DNA of 64,000 nucleotides from CAZTNW01 sp964614945. Its GTDB lineage: Bacteria; Caldisericota; JANLFM01. The notes below the pieces were generated by a model. That model searched no databases. It saw only the letters and a list, made by a program, of their open reading frames with translations, and had not been told where the DNA came from. Where the stretch lies: assembly GCA_964614945.1 (NCBI GenBank), contig CAZTNW010000001.1, positions 62,001-126,000 of the forward strand, given 5' to 3'. The position numbers were made by a program, and so were the translations under genes. Positions 49,424-57,073 of this stretch are shown one piece after another (the stretch's first letter is position 1; each line of letters opens with the position of its first letter).

Positions 49424-50437
49424 ATGACCATTTTAAACATCATCATAGGGATTCTCGTGTTAGGCTTGCTAGCGACTGTGCACGAGCTGGGGCATTTCCT
49501 TTTCGCCAAAGCCGCGAAGGTGACAGTTGAGCAATTCGCTCTGGGATTTGGACCGGCCATTTTCTCCTTCCAAAAGGGAAATACCACCTATCGGCTTAAC
49601 CTGCTCCCATTCTTCGCCTATGTAAAGGTGAAGGGGATGGAGCCCGGAGATAATTCACCTGGCGGATTCAACGTGCAAAGCCTTGGGAAACGACTCCTCA
49701 TCCTCTCTGGAGGAGTTATATTTAACCTCACATTTGCCCTAATTTTACTTGTCATCGTCTTTTCCTTCGCTCTCGTGCCATCGACCACTATTTCTGAGGT
49801 CGTGCCGGATACGCCCGCTTTTGCAGCCGGAATGCTTCCAGAAGACCATATCCTGGCTATCAATGGTGTAAATATAGGCTCCTGGGAGGATATCACACTT
49901 GAGATAGGTCGATACAAAGAAGGTGAACCACCTCTTGATTTCCTCCTTCAAAGGGGAGAAGAGGAGATCCATATCCAAGCCACTCCGATTTTCGATTCTC
50001 AAGAAAAACGATATCTGGTGGGGATACGCCCGGGGACCATGAGCCTTAGCTTCGGCAGGGCAATCATTCAGTCATTTGTTTTTTTTGGCAAGCTCATCGG
50101 TTTACTTTTCTATGGCTTCGGCCTTCTTTTTTCCGGTCAGGCAGGGGTGTCGGATTTTGTCGGGCCGGTTGGAATAGTTCAGATCGCGGCAGAGCAAGCT
50201 CAAGCAGGGTTCCTGAGCCTCCTGAATATTGCGGCTTTTCTCTCGGTTGCTCTGGGGATAACCAACCTCCTTCCGATCCCCGCGGTTGACGGAGGCCGTA
50301 TCGTATTTCTCTTAATTGAGTGGGTCACGCGCCGAAAGATTAATCCCCGAGTGGAGAATATGGTCCACACGGTGGGATTCTTTTTGCTCCTGGCCCTGGC
50401 TTTTTTAATAACATGGAACGACATCGCGCGATTGTGA
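49424..50437 (+). CDS. rseP: Site-2 (M50) zinc metalloprotease RseP/RasP
   Basis: A 337-aa intramembrane protease with HExxH in TVHELGHFLFAKAAKVTVEQFALGFGPAIF, one PDZ domain (VVPDTPAFAAGMLPEDHILAINGVNIGSWEDI), and the second catalytic motif NLLPIPAVDGGRIVFLL. It cleaves transmembrane anti-sigma factors or signal-peptide remnants. It follows cdsA directly; dxr, which often lies between them, is absent. It overlaps ispG by 25 bases. Confidence 0.95.
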   Translation: MTILNIIIGILVLGLLATVHELGHFLFAKAAKVTVEQFALGFGPAIFSFQKGNTTYRLNLLPFFAYVKVKGMEPGDNSPGGFNVQSLGKRLLILSGGVIFNLTFALILLVIVFSFALVPSTTISEVVPDTPAFAAGMLPEDHILAINGVNIGSWEDITLEIGRYKEGEPPLDFLLQRGEEEIHIQATPIFDSQEKRYLVGIRPGTMSLSFGRAIIQSFVFFGKLIGLLFYGFGLLFSGQAGVSDFVGPVGIVQIAAEQAQAGFLSLLNIAAFLSVALGITNLLPIPAVDGGRIVFLLIEWVTRRKINPRVENMVHTVGFFLLLALAFLITWNDIARL

Positions 50438-51474
50438 GAAAGCAGACCCGATCGGTTAGAGTAGGCTCTGTTTCTATTGGCGGAGAGGCCCCCATCTCTA
50501 TCCAGAGCATGCTCAAGACGGATCCACACAACCGGCGCAGTTCACTCCGTGAGCTCAGGTCCTTAGAGAACGTCGGCTGCGAACTGGTAAGGATGGCCAT
50601 ACCGGATGAGGAAAGCATGGAAACTTTTTCCTATCTTAAGGCGAGGGCGAAAGTACCCCTCGTAGCGGACGTTCATTTTCAGCATCAGCTCGCCCTCGAA
50701 GTGATGAAGAGAGGAGCGGACAAGGTCCGTATTAACCCTGGCAATTTAAGCTCTGCCGGCTTGCGTAAGGTTATCGAGGCAGCGAGGTCCTACGCTCTGC
50801 CGCTGCGCGTAGGCTTTAACAGTGGATCTCTCCCGCGCGAGTTGAAAGCCAGGTCAATTACCTCAAGGATGCAGGAGGCGGTCAGGAACGCTATTTCCCT
50901 CATTCAAAGCAAAGGGCTCGACCGTGTCGTTTTCTCCTTAAAGGCAGCCTCGATCGACTCCACCCTGCATCTCTACAGATGGTTTTCAAGCAACTTTGAT
51001 TACCCATTGCATATTGGTTTGACAGAAGCTGGTCCTATCCCGGAGGGAATTGTAAAATCCGTTTTGGCCTGCGAGAGCCTTCTTTTAGAAGGGATCGGGG
51101 ACACCCTGCGTATTTCTCTGACAGCCTCTGCCGAAGACGAAGTCCGTACAGCCAGAGCTTTACTCTCCGCTTTGCACTTACGAGAGGAAATGGAGGTAAT
51201 CTCCTGTCCCACCTGCGGGCGCACCCATGCTGCTCTTCCATTCTTGTTGAAGGCCATCAGATCGCTACCCTTGAAAAGCAAGAAAGGCCTTGTAGTTGCT
51301 GTAATGGGGTGTGAAGTTAATGGACCCGGAGAAGCTGCCCATGCTGACCTGGGGCTGGCTTTAACCGCAAATGGAGCGGTGCTTTTTTCTCGCGGAAAAA
51401 TTGTCAGAAAGTTGCAATTCGCTGAAGTCATCCCCGCGATTACGGCGGAGATCGAGAAGTGGAATGAAAATTGA
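50413..51474 (+). CDS. ispG: 4-hydroxy-3-methylbut-2-en-1-yl diphosphate synthase IspG
   Basis: A 353-aa iron-sulfur enzyme of the MEP pathway. TRSVRVGSVSIGGEAPISIQSMLKTD opens the TIM barrel, VADVHFQHQLALEVMKRGADKVRINPGN is typical, and the cluster Cys are in VISCPTCGRTHAALPF and AVMGCEVNGPGEAAHADLG. The reductase half begins in the last third. It starts inside rseP. Confidence 0.96.
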   Translation: MERHRAIVRKQTRSVRVGSVSIGGEAPISIQSMLKTDPHNRRSSLRELRSLENVGCELVRMAIPDEESMETFSYLKARAKVPLVADVHFQHQLALEVMKRGADKVRINPGNLSSAGLRKVIEAARSYALPLRVGFNSGSLPRELKARSITSRMQEAVRNAISLIQSKGLDRVVFSLKAASIDSTLHLYRWFSSNFDYPLHIGLTEAGPIPEGIVKSVLACESLLLEGIGDTLRISLTASAEDEVRTARALLSALHLREEMEVISCPTCGRTHAALPFLLKAIRSLPLKSKKGLVVAVMGCEVNGPGEAAHADLGLALTANGAVLFSRGKIVRKLQFAEVIPAITAEIEKWNEN

Positions 51475-52120
51475 CGTCTTGATCCCAGCTTATAACGAGT
51501 CCAAGACAATCCTCGAGGTAATCAAGGCTGCCAAAGCTTGCCCCTCGGTAAATGAAGTGATTGTTATATCCGACGGCTCAAAGGATCAGACCGCTGAAAT
51601 CGCCCGCGCCAGCGGGGTCAGAGTTATTGAGTTCAAGGAGAATAGGGGAAAGGACAATGCTCTGGATGCCGGAGTTAAAGCCTCTGCTGCCGAGCACTTC
51701 CTATTATTGGACGCCGACTTGATCGGGCTCGAACAGGATCATGTTGCAGCGCTGATTGAGCCTGTAATCTCTCAGAGAGCGGACACGACGATAGGTATAT
51801 TTCGTCAGGGGAGCTTTCAGACGGATTTAGCCCAACGTATTACCCCCTTCCTCTCAGGGCAAAGGGTGGTCTCTCGCAAAATTTGGCAGGGAGCTCTTTC
51901 CATTTCCCCGAATGTAGGCTTTGGACTGGAAACGATACTGCACCGGTACATTCGTGCCCATCGCCTGAAGCTGGAAAGGGTGGAGCTTAAAGGGGTCAGT
52001 CAGCGGATGAAGGAGCAGAAATTGGGGTTTTTCAAGGGCTTTCTTTACCGAATGCGTATGTACAGACAGATTGTACAGGCCATTTTTAGGAGTTTCAAAC
52101 CGAAGAGGATAAGGGAATGA
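51464..52120 (+). CDS. Family 2 glycosyltransferase
   Basis: A 218-aa GT-A glycosyltransferase without membrane helices. MKIDVLIPAYNESKTILEVI and VIVISDGSKDQTAEIARASG bind the nucleotide sugar, and HFLLLDADLIG supplies the metal-binding DxD. It is short and most like GpgS/dolichyl-phosphate-mannose-synthase type enzymes; donor and acceptor are unknown. The frame extends upstream into ispG, but ATG 51464 has GAAGTGGA before it and gives the proper start. Confidence 0.88.
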   Translation: MKIDVLIPAYNESKTILEVIKAAKACPSVNEVIVISDGSKDQTAEIARASGVRVIEFKENRGKDNALDAGVKASAAEHFLLLDADLIGLEQDHVAALIEPVISQRADTTIGIFRQGSFQTDLAQRITPFLSGQRVVSRKIWQGALSISPNVGFGLETILHRYIRAHRLKLERVELKGVSQRMKEQKLGFFKGFLYRMRMYRQIVQAIFRSFKPKRIRE

Positions 52121-52902
52121 TCCGGGGTAGCTCCTTTGTTTCATTTTTTGATTTTAAGCGTCGCAGAGCTTCCGAGACTTCGCCAATTCTTTTCGAGACA
52201 GAGGAAGTTTTCAGGAATCGCCTGAGCATGCCTGAGGAAGAGGAGCAATATCGCTTGTACCGTTCCATTGTGGGCGCTACTGCAGGCTCTTCCCTGATCG
52301 CCACCTTATTCGATTGGAGTAAAGAACTAATACTCGCGCAGAGCCTACTTCCTTTTGAACTTAAGCGCTTCGAAGGAACAGACGGATTCGCTCTCTGGAA
52401 GGAAAACCCTACTTTGTTAATCTCTCAAATACGTGCCTTGCTGCGGGCGTCTTACGACTCTTCCGTCTGGCTTTTGGCTCCGAAGCTAAGACGCCCGGAG
52501 GAGCTTTCTTTCCTATTAAAGCTGCTCGAGGAGGTCCTGTCTGACCTAAGCAGGGGAAGAGGGCCTTTTGATAGGTATCCCAAACTTGGAGTCCGCCTCG
52601 ATTCTCCGATTGCACTAACCCAGGTGGAAAGTTTCTCCCGAGCTGACTTCTTCGTGGTCGACCTTGATCGCCTTGTCTTCCATTTTTTCGGTCTCCACAA
52701 TTATCCTGAATCATTACTGAGTCTTTTCCCGCTGCAAGAACACGAGCTTAAAGCATTGAAGGAGAAAATGCAGCTTTTGCTTTTTCAAAAGCAGTGGTTG
52801 GCGATAGTTTCTCGTTTTCCCCAGGAAGTATGGGGAGAACTTACTCAGTTCCCAATAGAGGTTTATTTTGAGCGGTTATCTGGCGAAGCCCGAGGAATTT
52901 AA
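52117..52902 (+). CDS. Degenerate PEP-binding barrel homologous to PTS Enzyme I C-terminal domain
   Basis: A 261-aa protein. From memory of the E. coli EI sequence it aligns well: [29 protein letters not shown] with [45 protein letters not shown] with the QLRAILRAS region; [12 protein letters not shown] with [26 protein letters not shown] with VDFFSIGTNDLTQYTL. Active-site residues are replaced: LLRTE Arg by Glu, VRTMD Arg by Ala, ETPAA Glu by Asp, ND by DR, and the catalytic Cys of MCGE by Val (AIVSR). No N-terminal His domain is attached. It is probably a non-catalytic relative with a binding or regulatory role. It overlaps both neighbours. Confidence 0.7.
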   Translation: [261 protein letters not shown]

Positions 52903-53785
52903 CAAATCGTTGTCAGGTTTTAGTCCATTCGCCTTTTGGGAGTTGTTAGCGGCCAAGCTTCTACATTACAGGGGAACTATTCTGATCCTGGGTGGACCAG
53001 ATAGTGGTAAGACAACTCTGGCTCGAGCGGTTCTCCAGTTGGGGCAGGCGAGAGGGCTCCGAACAGGCCTGCTTGAGCTTGACATGGGTCAGAGTGAGTT
53101 TGGACCTCCAACTTCCTGCAGCTTGCATCTGCCTTTTTTGCCCGACTTTGACCTGCATTATTTCGTAGGCACCCTTTCGCCGGCGGGATCTATCAGAAAG
53201 TGTATCACTGCCTGCGTTTCTCTCTTCCGGCAGGCAGAGAAAAGGGGGGTGGAGCTTTTAATCGTCGATCCGACAGGCCTAATTGAGGGAAAACTCGGAG
53301 TGTGGCTCAAAAGAGTCAAGATAGGACTACTTTCTCCGTGCCTGGTTGTGGGGCTAGAGGAAAATGGAGAGCTTGCTCCGATATTTTACCCATTTCGCTT
53401 CCGCTCGGATATCGAGATCCTGAGCTATAAACCGGCGAAGGAAGCGAGACCCTATTCCAAGGAGGAAAGGGCAGAATTGAGAAGGAAGAAATTCTCTTCC
53501 TATTTTTCTCAACTGCAGAAACATAACTTGGCCACGGATTCCTTCTTATTCATCCCTCAGCGTAGGTCATTTTCTTCCGAAGAGGACGGCCAGCGCGGAA
53601 GGGTGCTCGGGCTACTAAATGACGAGGGGTGGTTAGAGTGCCTGGCGATACTGTGGGAGGCCAAACTTGACGGTGAAATTACTATCCAGGCGCCGCCTCT
53701 CGATATTAAGCGAGTACGAGCTGTAGAAAGCAGCTCTGTCCTGCTCGAGCACCCTGAAAGCCTTATAATAGAAAGTGGCAGATGA
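52868..53785 (+). CDS. Clp1/Grc3-type polynucleotide 5'-kinase-like protein
   Basis: A 305-aa P-loop protein: GTILILGGPDSGKTTLARAVLQLGQARGLRTGLLELDMGQSEFGPPTSCSLHLP matches Clp1-type kinases, in which the DSGKTT P-loop is followed by the D-x-GQ-(S/T)-x-x-x-P-P motif. LLIVDPTGLIEGKLGVWLKRVKIGLLSPCLVVGLEE is the following core. Eukaryotic and archaeal Clp1 phosphorylate RNA 5' ends; the role of bacterial members is little known. It overlaps the EI-like gene by 35 bases. Confidence 0.82.
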   Translation: MSGYLAKPEEFNKSLSGFSPFAFWELLAAKLLHYRGTILILGGPDSGKTTLARAVLQLGQARGLRTGLLELDMGQSEFGPPTSCSLHLPFLPDFDLHYFVGTLSPAGSIRKCITACVSLFRQAEKRGVELLIVDPTGLIEGKLGVWLKRVKIGLLSPCLVVGLEENGELAPIFYPFRFRSDIEILSYKPAKEARPYSKEERAELRRKKFSSYFSQLQKHNLATDSFLFIPQRRSFSSEEDGQRGRVLGLLNDEGWLECLAILWEAKLDGEITIQAPPLDIKRVRAVESSSVLLEHPESLIIESGR

Positions 53786-53803
53786 TCAAAAAGTCGAGGA
53801 GAA

Positions 53804-55783
53804 ATGGCGAAGGAGAACAAGAATCTAAGCACTTTTCTTGAACCGCAGGTGATTCGTTCCTGCGTGGAAGACCTGCAAAGCGGGACACCCTTGGAGTGTC
53901 TCTTCCCTAGCCTGCTCGAGCAAATTGTTGCCTGCACGCACGCTGATCTAGTTTCCCTCTATCTCTGGGAAGAGCAACAAAATCTTTATCGTACCTTTCG
54001 TGCACCGGCTGAAAGAGCGGCCGCTCAGGTGAGCTTCGCACCTCGGGATAAAGAAATCGAGGCCTGGTTGGCGCTGGGGCGGAAACCAGTATTGCAACAG
54101 GATCTCCAGATGAAATACTCCATTCCCTACTGCCCGGAGTTCATCAAAGGGGAAGAAATTCGTTCATTTTTCAGTATGCCCCTGGAATACGAGGGAAAAT
54201 ACTTTGGCGCTCTGGAAATAGTGTCAAAAGAATCGAACTTCTTCTCCACTTTCCTGCAGCATCAGCTCGAACTGCTCTCTCAATTCCTGGCCTTGCTTTT
54301 CAGGAACCATCATCTACTCAAGGAAAACCACAGGCGGCTCGAACAAATGCGGATACTCATCGATGTTTCCCGTCTGATAAACTCCTCACTTAACCTGACT
54401 GAGGCCTTCAAGTCCATCATCTTCGCTTCCAAGCAACTTCTCGGTCTCGATAAGGTGGCCATCTTTACGCTAAATGAACAGCGAAAACCCTCTCCTGCTT
54501 ATTCTCAAGGTCTTTCTACTCGCGCTACAGGTGATCTGACCTCGATTTTGAATGGGAAGGGAGATGAGCTATTCGGGCAAAAACCGCAGGTCATCAGCGA
54601 GCTCCCCGGACAGTTTCTGGAAAAAAACCGTTCCGGAGCATTAGTTCTTTTACCCATGCTCTATCAGGAAAAAACGAAGGGATTTCTTACTCTCCTTCTC
54701 TCCCCAGGGCAAAGACTCCTGCCAGAGGAGTTGCTGGTCGCACAATCTTTTGCAAATCAGGCAGCCCTTGCCATTGCAAATTCGTTTCTTTTCGGGGAAG
54801 CGCAACAGAGAGCGCGCGAGTTTTCCTCATTGTTCGAGACTGCACAGACAATCACCAGTTTTATGAAGGTTGAGGATATTGTTTCCAAGATTTTAGATAG
54901 TGCCCAGAGTATGGTACAGGCGGATCGGGGCTTTATTTTCGAGAAAAGCAGCTCCAATGAGGAGATGTCCTGCCTGGTGGCTACTGGACCTTATGCCGAA
55001 CAGATCAAGCAGCTAAAGATGAAAGTAGGTGAGGGAATTACCGGATGGGTGGCGATGACCGGAAAGGGCGTGAACGTGGCTGAAGTCGGATTGGACCCTC
55101 GAGCCAAACAGCTGGATGGATCACCTATCGAACCGGAGTCCGCTATCGTCGTCCCCCTCAAGATAAAAGACAGAGTGGTTGGAGTGATGAATCTTTCTCG
55201 TCTCGGACATAAGCCGTTCCTGGAGAATGACTTCCGCCTCCTCACCATTTTTTCGACCTTTGCGGCTTCGGCAATCGAGAACGCCCGCCTTTTCGAGGAG
55301 ACAGCGCAGATGTCGATCACAGATTACCTGACCGGTCTCTACAATTATCGATACTTCTTCAAGCGGCTTGAAGAGGAGCTTGCCTTCACCCAACGTCATG
55401 AAGATAAGCTAAGTCTGATCCTTTTGGATCTGGATAAATTTAAGAAGTACAACGATCGTTATGGCCATCTGGAAGGAGATCGAGTGCTGGCCAAGTTTGG
55501 TCAGCTATTGAGGGAAGAAATTCGACTCTCGGATATTGCTTTTCGTTACGGCGGAGAGGAATTTACGATCATACTTCCGGCCACCGACTCTGCCGAGGCT
55601 GAGTTGGTGGCAAAAAGGCTAGAAAAAAGGATATTGATTACTTTTCCGCAGGATATCCCGATTCCTATTCGCGCCTCTATCGGACTCTCCACTTTTCCCG
55701 AAGACGCACAGGATGCGGAAGCTCTGGTGCGAGTAGCCGACGAAAGAATGTACGCCGGTAAGGCCAAAGCTCACGAGCAATAG
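53804..55783 (+). CDS. Multi-GAF diguanylate cyclase
   Basis: A 659-aa protein with two or three GAF-type sensory domains (about residues 20-165, 175-335 and 345-490) and a C-terminal GGDEF domain (about 495-655). The cyclase active site is YGGEEF, the metal sites LILLDLDKFKKYNDRYGHLEGDRVL are intact, and RLSD five residues before GGEEF is an inhibitory c-di-GMP site. It should make c-di-GMP in response to a ligand; no membrane helix is present. No PilZ or EAL protein is encoded in the window. Confidence 0.93.
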   Translation: MAKENKNLSTFLEPQVIRSCVEDLQSGTPLECLFPSLLEQIVACTHADLVSLYLWEEQQNLYRTFRAPAERAAAQVSFAPRDKEIEAWLALGRKPVLQQDLQMKYSIPYCPEFIKGEEIRSFFSMPLEYEGKYFGALEIVSKESNFFSTFLQHQLELLSQFLALLFRNHHLLKENHRRLEQMRILIDVSRLINSSLNLTEAFKSIIFASKQLLGLDKVAIFTLNEQRKPSPAYSQGLSTRATGDLTSILNGKGDELFGQKPQVISELPGQFLEKNRSGALVLLPMLYQEKTKGFLTLLLSPGQRLLPEELLVAQSFANQAALAIANSFLFGEAQQRAREFSSLFETAQTITSFMKVEDIVSKILDSAQSMVQADRGFIFEKSSSNEEMSCLVATGPYAEQIKQLKMKVGEGITGWVAMTGKGVNVAEVGLDPRAKQLDGSPIEPESAIVVPLKIKDRVVGVMNLSRLGHKPFLENDFRLLTIFSTFAASAIENARLFEETAQMSITDYLTGLYNYRYFFKRLEEELAFTQRHEDKLSLILLDLDKFKKYNDRYGHLEGDRVLAKFGQLLREEIRLSDIAFRYGGEEFTIILPATDSAEAELVAKRLEKRILITFPQDIPIPIRASIGLSTFPEDAQDAEALVRVADERMYAGKAKAHEQ

Positions 55784-55792
55784 GTTGATCGC

Positions 55793-56497
55793 ATGAGCGG
55801 AAAGCTCTACGTATGTGCCACTCCCATCGGCAACCTGGAGGATGTTACCCTTCGGGTATTACGTATCCTGCGTGAAGTTGACTGGATCTTGGCTGAAGAC
55901 ACGCGCCGGACCAAGAAATTACTCCTCCATTACCAAATCTCCCGATCGATGAAATGCCTGGAGAAGAACAGGGAGAGAGCCATGATCTCCTGGGTGATCG
56001 AACAACTCAACAGTGGTGCCAACCTAGCCCTTGTTTCCGATGCAGGAACTCCGGGACTTTCTGATCCCGGAGCTTTGCTCATTTCCGTCCTCTTCGAGCG
56101 TGGGCTGGAGGTAGATTTTCTTCCTGGCCCTTCTGCTATAATTGCAGCCTTGGTCAACTCAGGACTCCCCATGCATTCCTTTCTATTCCATGCATTTCCT
56201 CCACCCAGGAAAGCAGCTCGACAGAAACTATTCCGTTCACTTTCGAGCCTTAAAGCTTCGCTGGTTTTTTTCGAATCCCCTCATCGGATCAAGGAATCCC
56301 TCCTCGATATGCTTGAGGTTTGGGGGAATCGTCGTGCCGCCGTCTGTCGAGAGATGACCAAGTTGCACCAGGAAATTCTCCGGGGTAAATTGAGCGAACT
56401 GAATCTGCATTTTCAAAATAGACCTGTCGTTAAAGGTGAGATCACAGTGGTGATTGAAGGGCAATGCCACGATTTGACAGTAAAGGAGAACGGGTGA
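55793..56497 (+). CDS. rsmI: 16S rRNA (cytidine-2'-O)-methyltransferase RsmI
   Basis: A 234-aa tetrapyrrole-methylase-fold enzyme: LYVCATPIGNLEDVTLRVLRILREVDWILAEDTRRTKKLLLHY, ALVSDAGTPGLSDPGALLI, DFLPGPSAIIAALVNSGLP and VFFESPHRIKESLLDMLEVWG. It 2'-O-methylates C1402 of 16S rRNA, the same site region as other decoding-centre enzymes. It starts 9 bases after the GGDEF gene. Confidence 0.95.
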   Translation: MSGKLYVCATPIGNLEDVTLRVLRILREVDWILAEDTRRTKKLLLHYQISRSMKCLEKNRERAMISWVIEQLNSGANLALVSDAGTPGLSDPGALLISVLFERGLEVDFLPGPSAIIAALVNSGLPMHSFLFHAFPPPRKAARQKLFRSLSSLKASLVFFESPHRIKESLLDMLEVWGNRRAAVCREMTKLHQEILRGKLSELNLHFQNRPVVKGEITVVIEGQCHDLTVKENG

Positions 56498-56548
56498 TAG
56501 CTTGGCTTAAGAGTGTCCTCGCGATCAAGAAGAAAGGGGGCAAATGCA

Positions 56549-57073
56549 GTGAGAATTATCGTAAAAGGCAAGAATCTTGATATAACAGACGCGTTGCGCG
56601 ACTACGTTTTGAAAAAGGTACAGCGAACCGATCGATACTTTAATAACATTCAGGACGCAGTTGTCACCCTTCAAGTCGAAAGGGGTCGGAATACTGCAGA
56701 GGTGACCATGCAAATTTCCGGAGCGATCGTGCGGGCGGAAGAGCGTGGCGACGACATGTATGCAGCCATTGATAGAATGAGTGAGAAGCTCGAGCGGCAG
56801 GTAAAGCGACACAAAGAAAAATTGAGCCGGAAGGGAAGGGCTTTAGAAGATATCCCTCCCTATTCCCCTCCTCAGCCTGAAGCCCAGGAGAACCGCATAG
56901 TGAGAACTAAGCGTTTTGCCTTAAAGCCAATGTCGCCAGAGGAAGCAATTGACCAAATGGAACTGCTCGGACATGACTTTTTCGTCTACCTGAACAGTGC
57001 CACAAATCAAGTCAACGTGGTTTATAAACGGAGGGATGGGCAGTTCGGACTGATTGAGCCCGAAACCCGATAA
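56549..57073 (+). CDS. hpf: Ribosome hibernation promoting factor, long form
   Basis: A 174-aa protein with the S30AE fold (VRIIVKGKNLDITDALRDYVLKKVQRTDRYF, RGDDMYAAIDRMSEKLERQVKRHKEKL) and a C-terminal dimerisation domain (VRTKRFALKPMSPEEAIDQMELLGHDFFVYLNSATNQVNVVYKRRDGQFGLIEP). The long form dimerises 70S ribosomes into 100S particles. GTG 56549 with AAAGGGGGC upstream is the chosen start; the frame extends 12 codons further. It sits directly before secA, as in many Gram-positives. Confidence 0.94.
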   Translation: MRIIVKGKNLDITDALRDYVLKKVQRTDRYFNNIQDAVVTLQVERGRNTAEVTMQISGAIVRAEERGDDMYAAIDRMSEKLERQVKRHKEKLSRKGRALEDIPPYSPPQPEAQENRIVRTKRFALKPMSPEEAIDQMELLGHDFFVYLNSATNQVNVVYKRRDGQFGLIEPETR

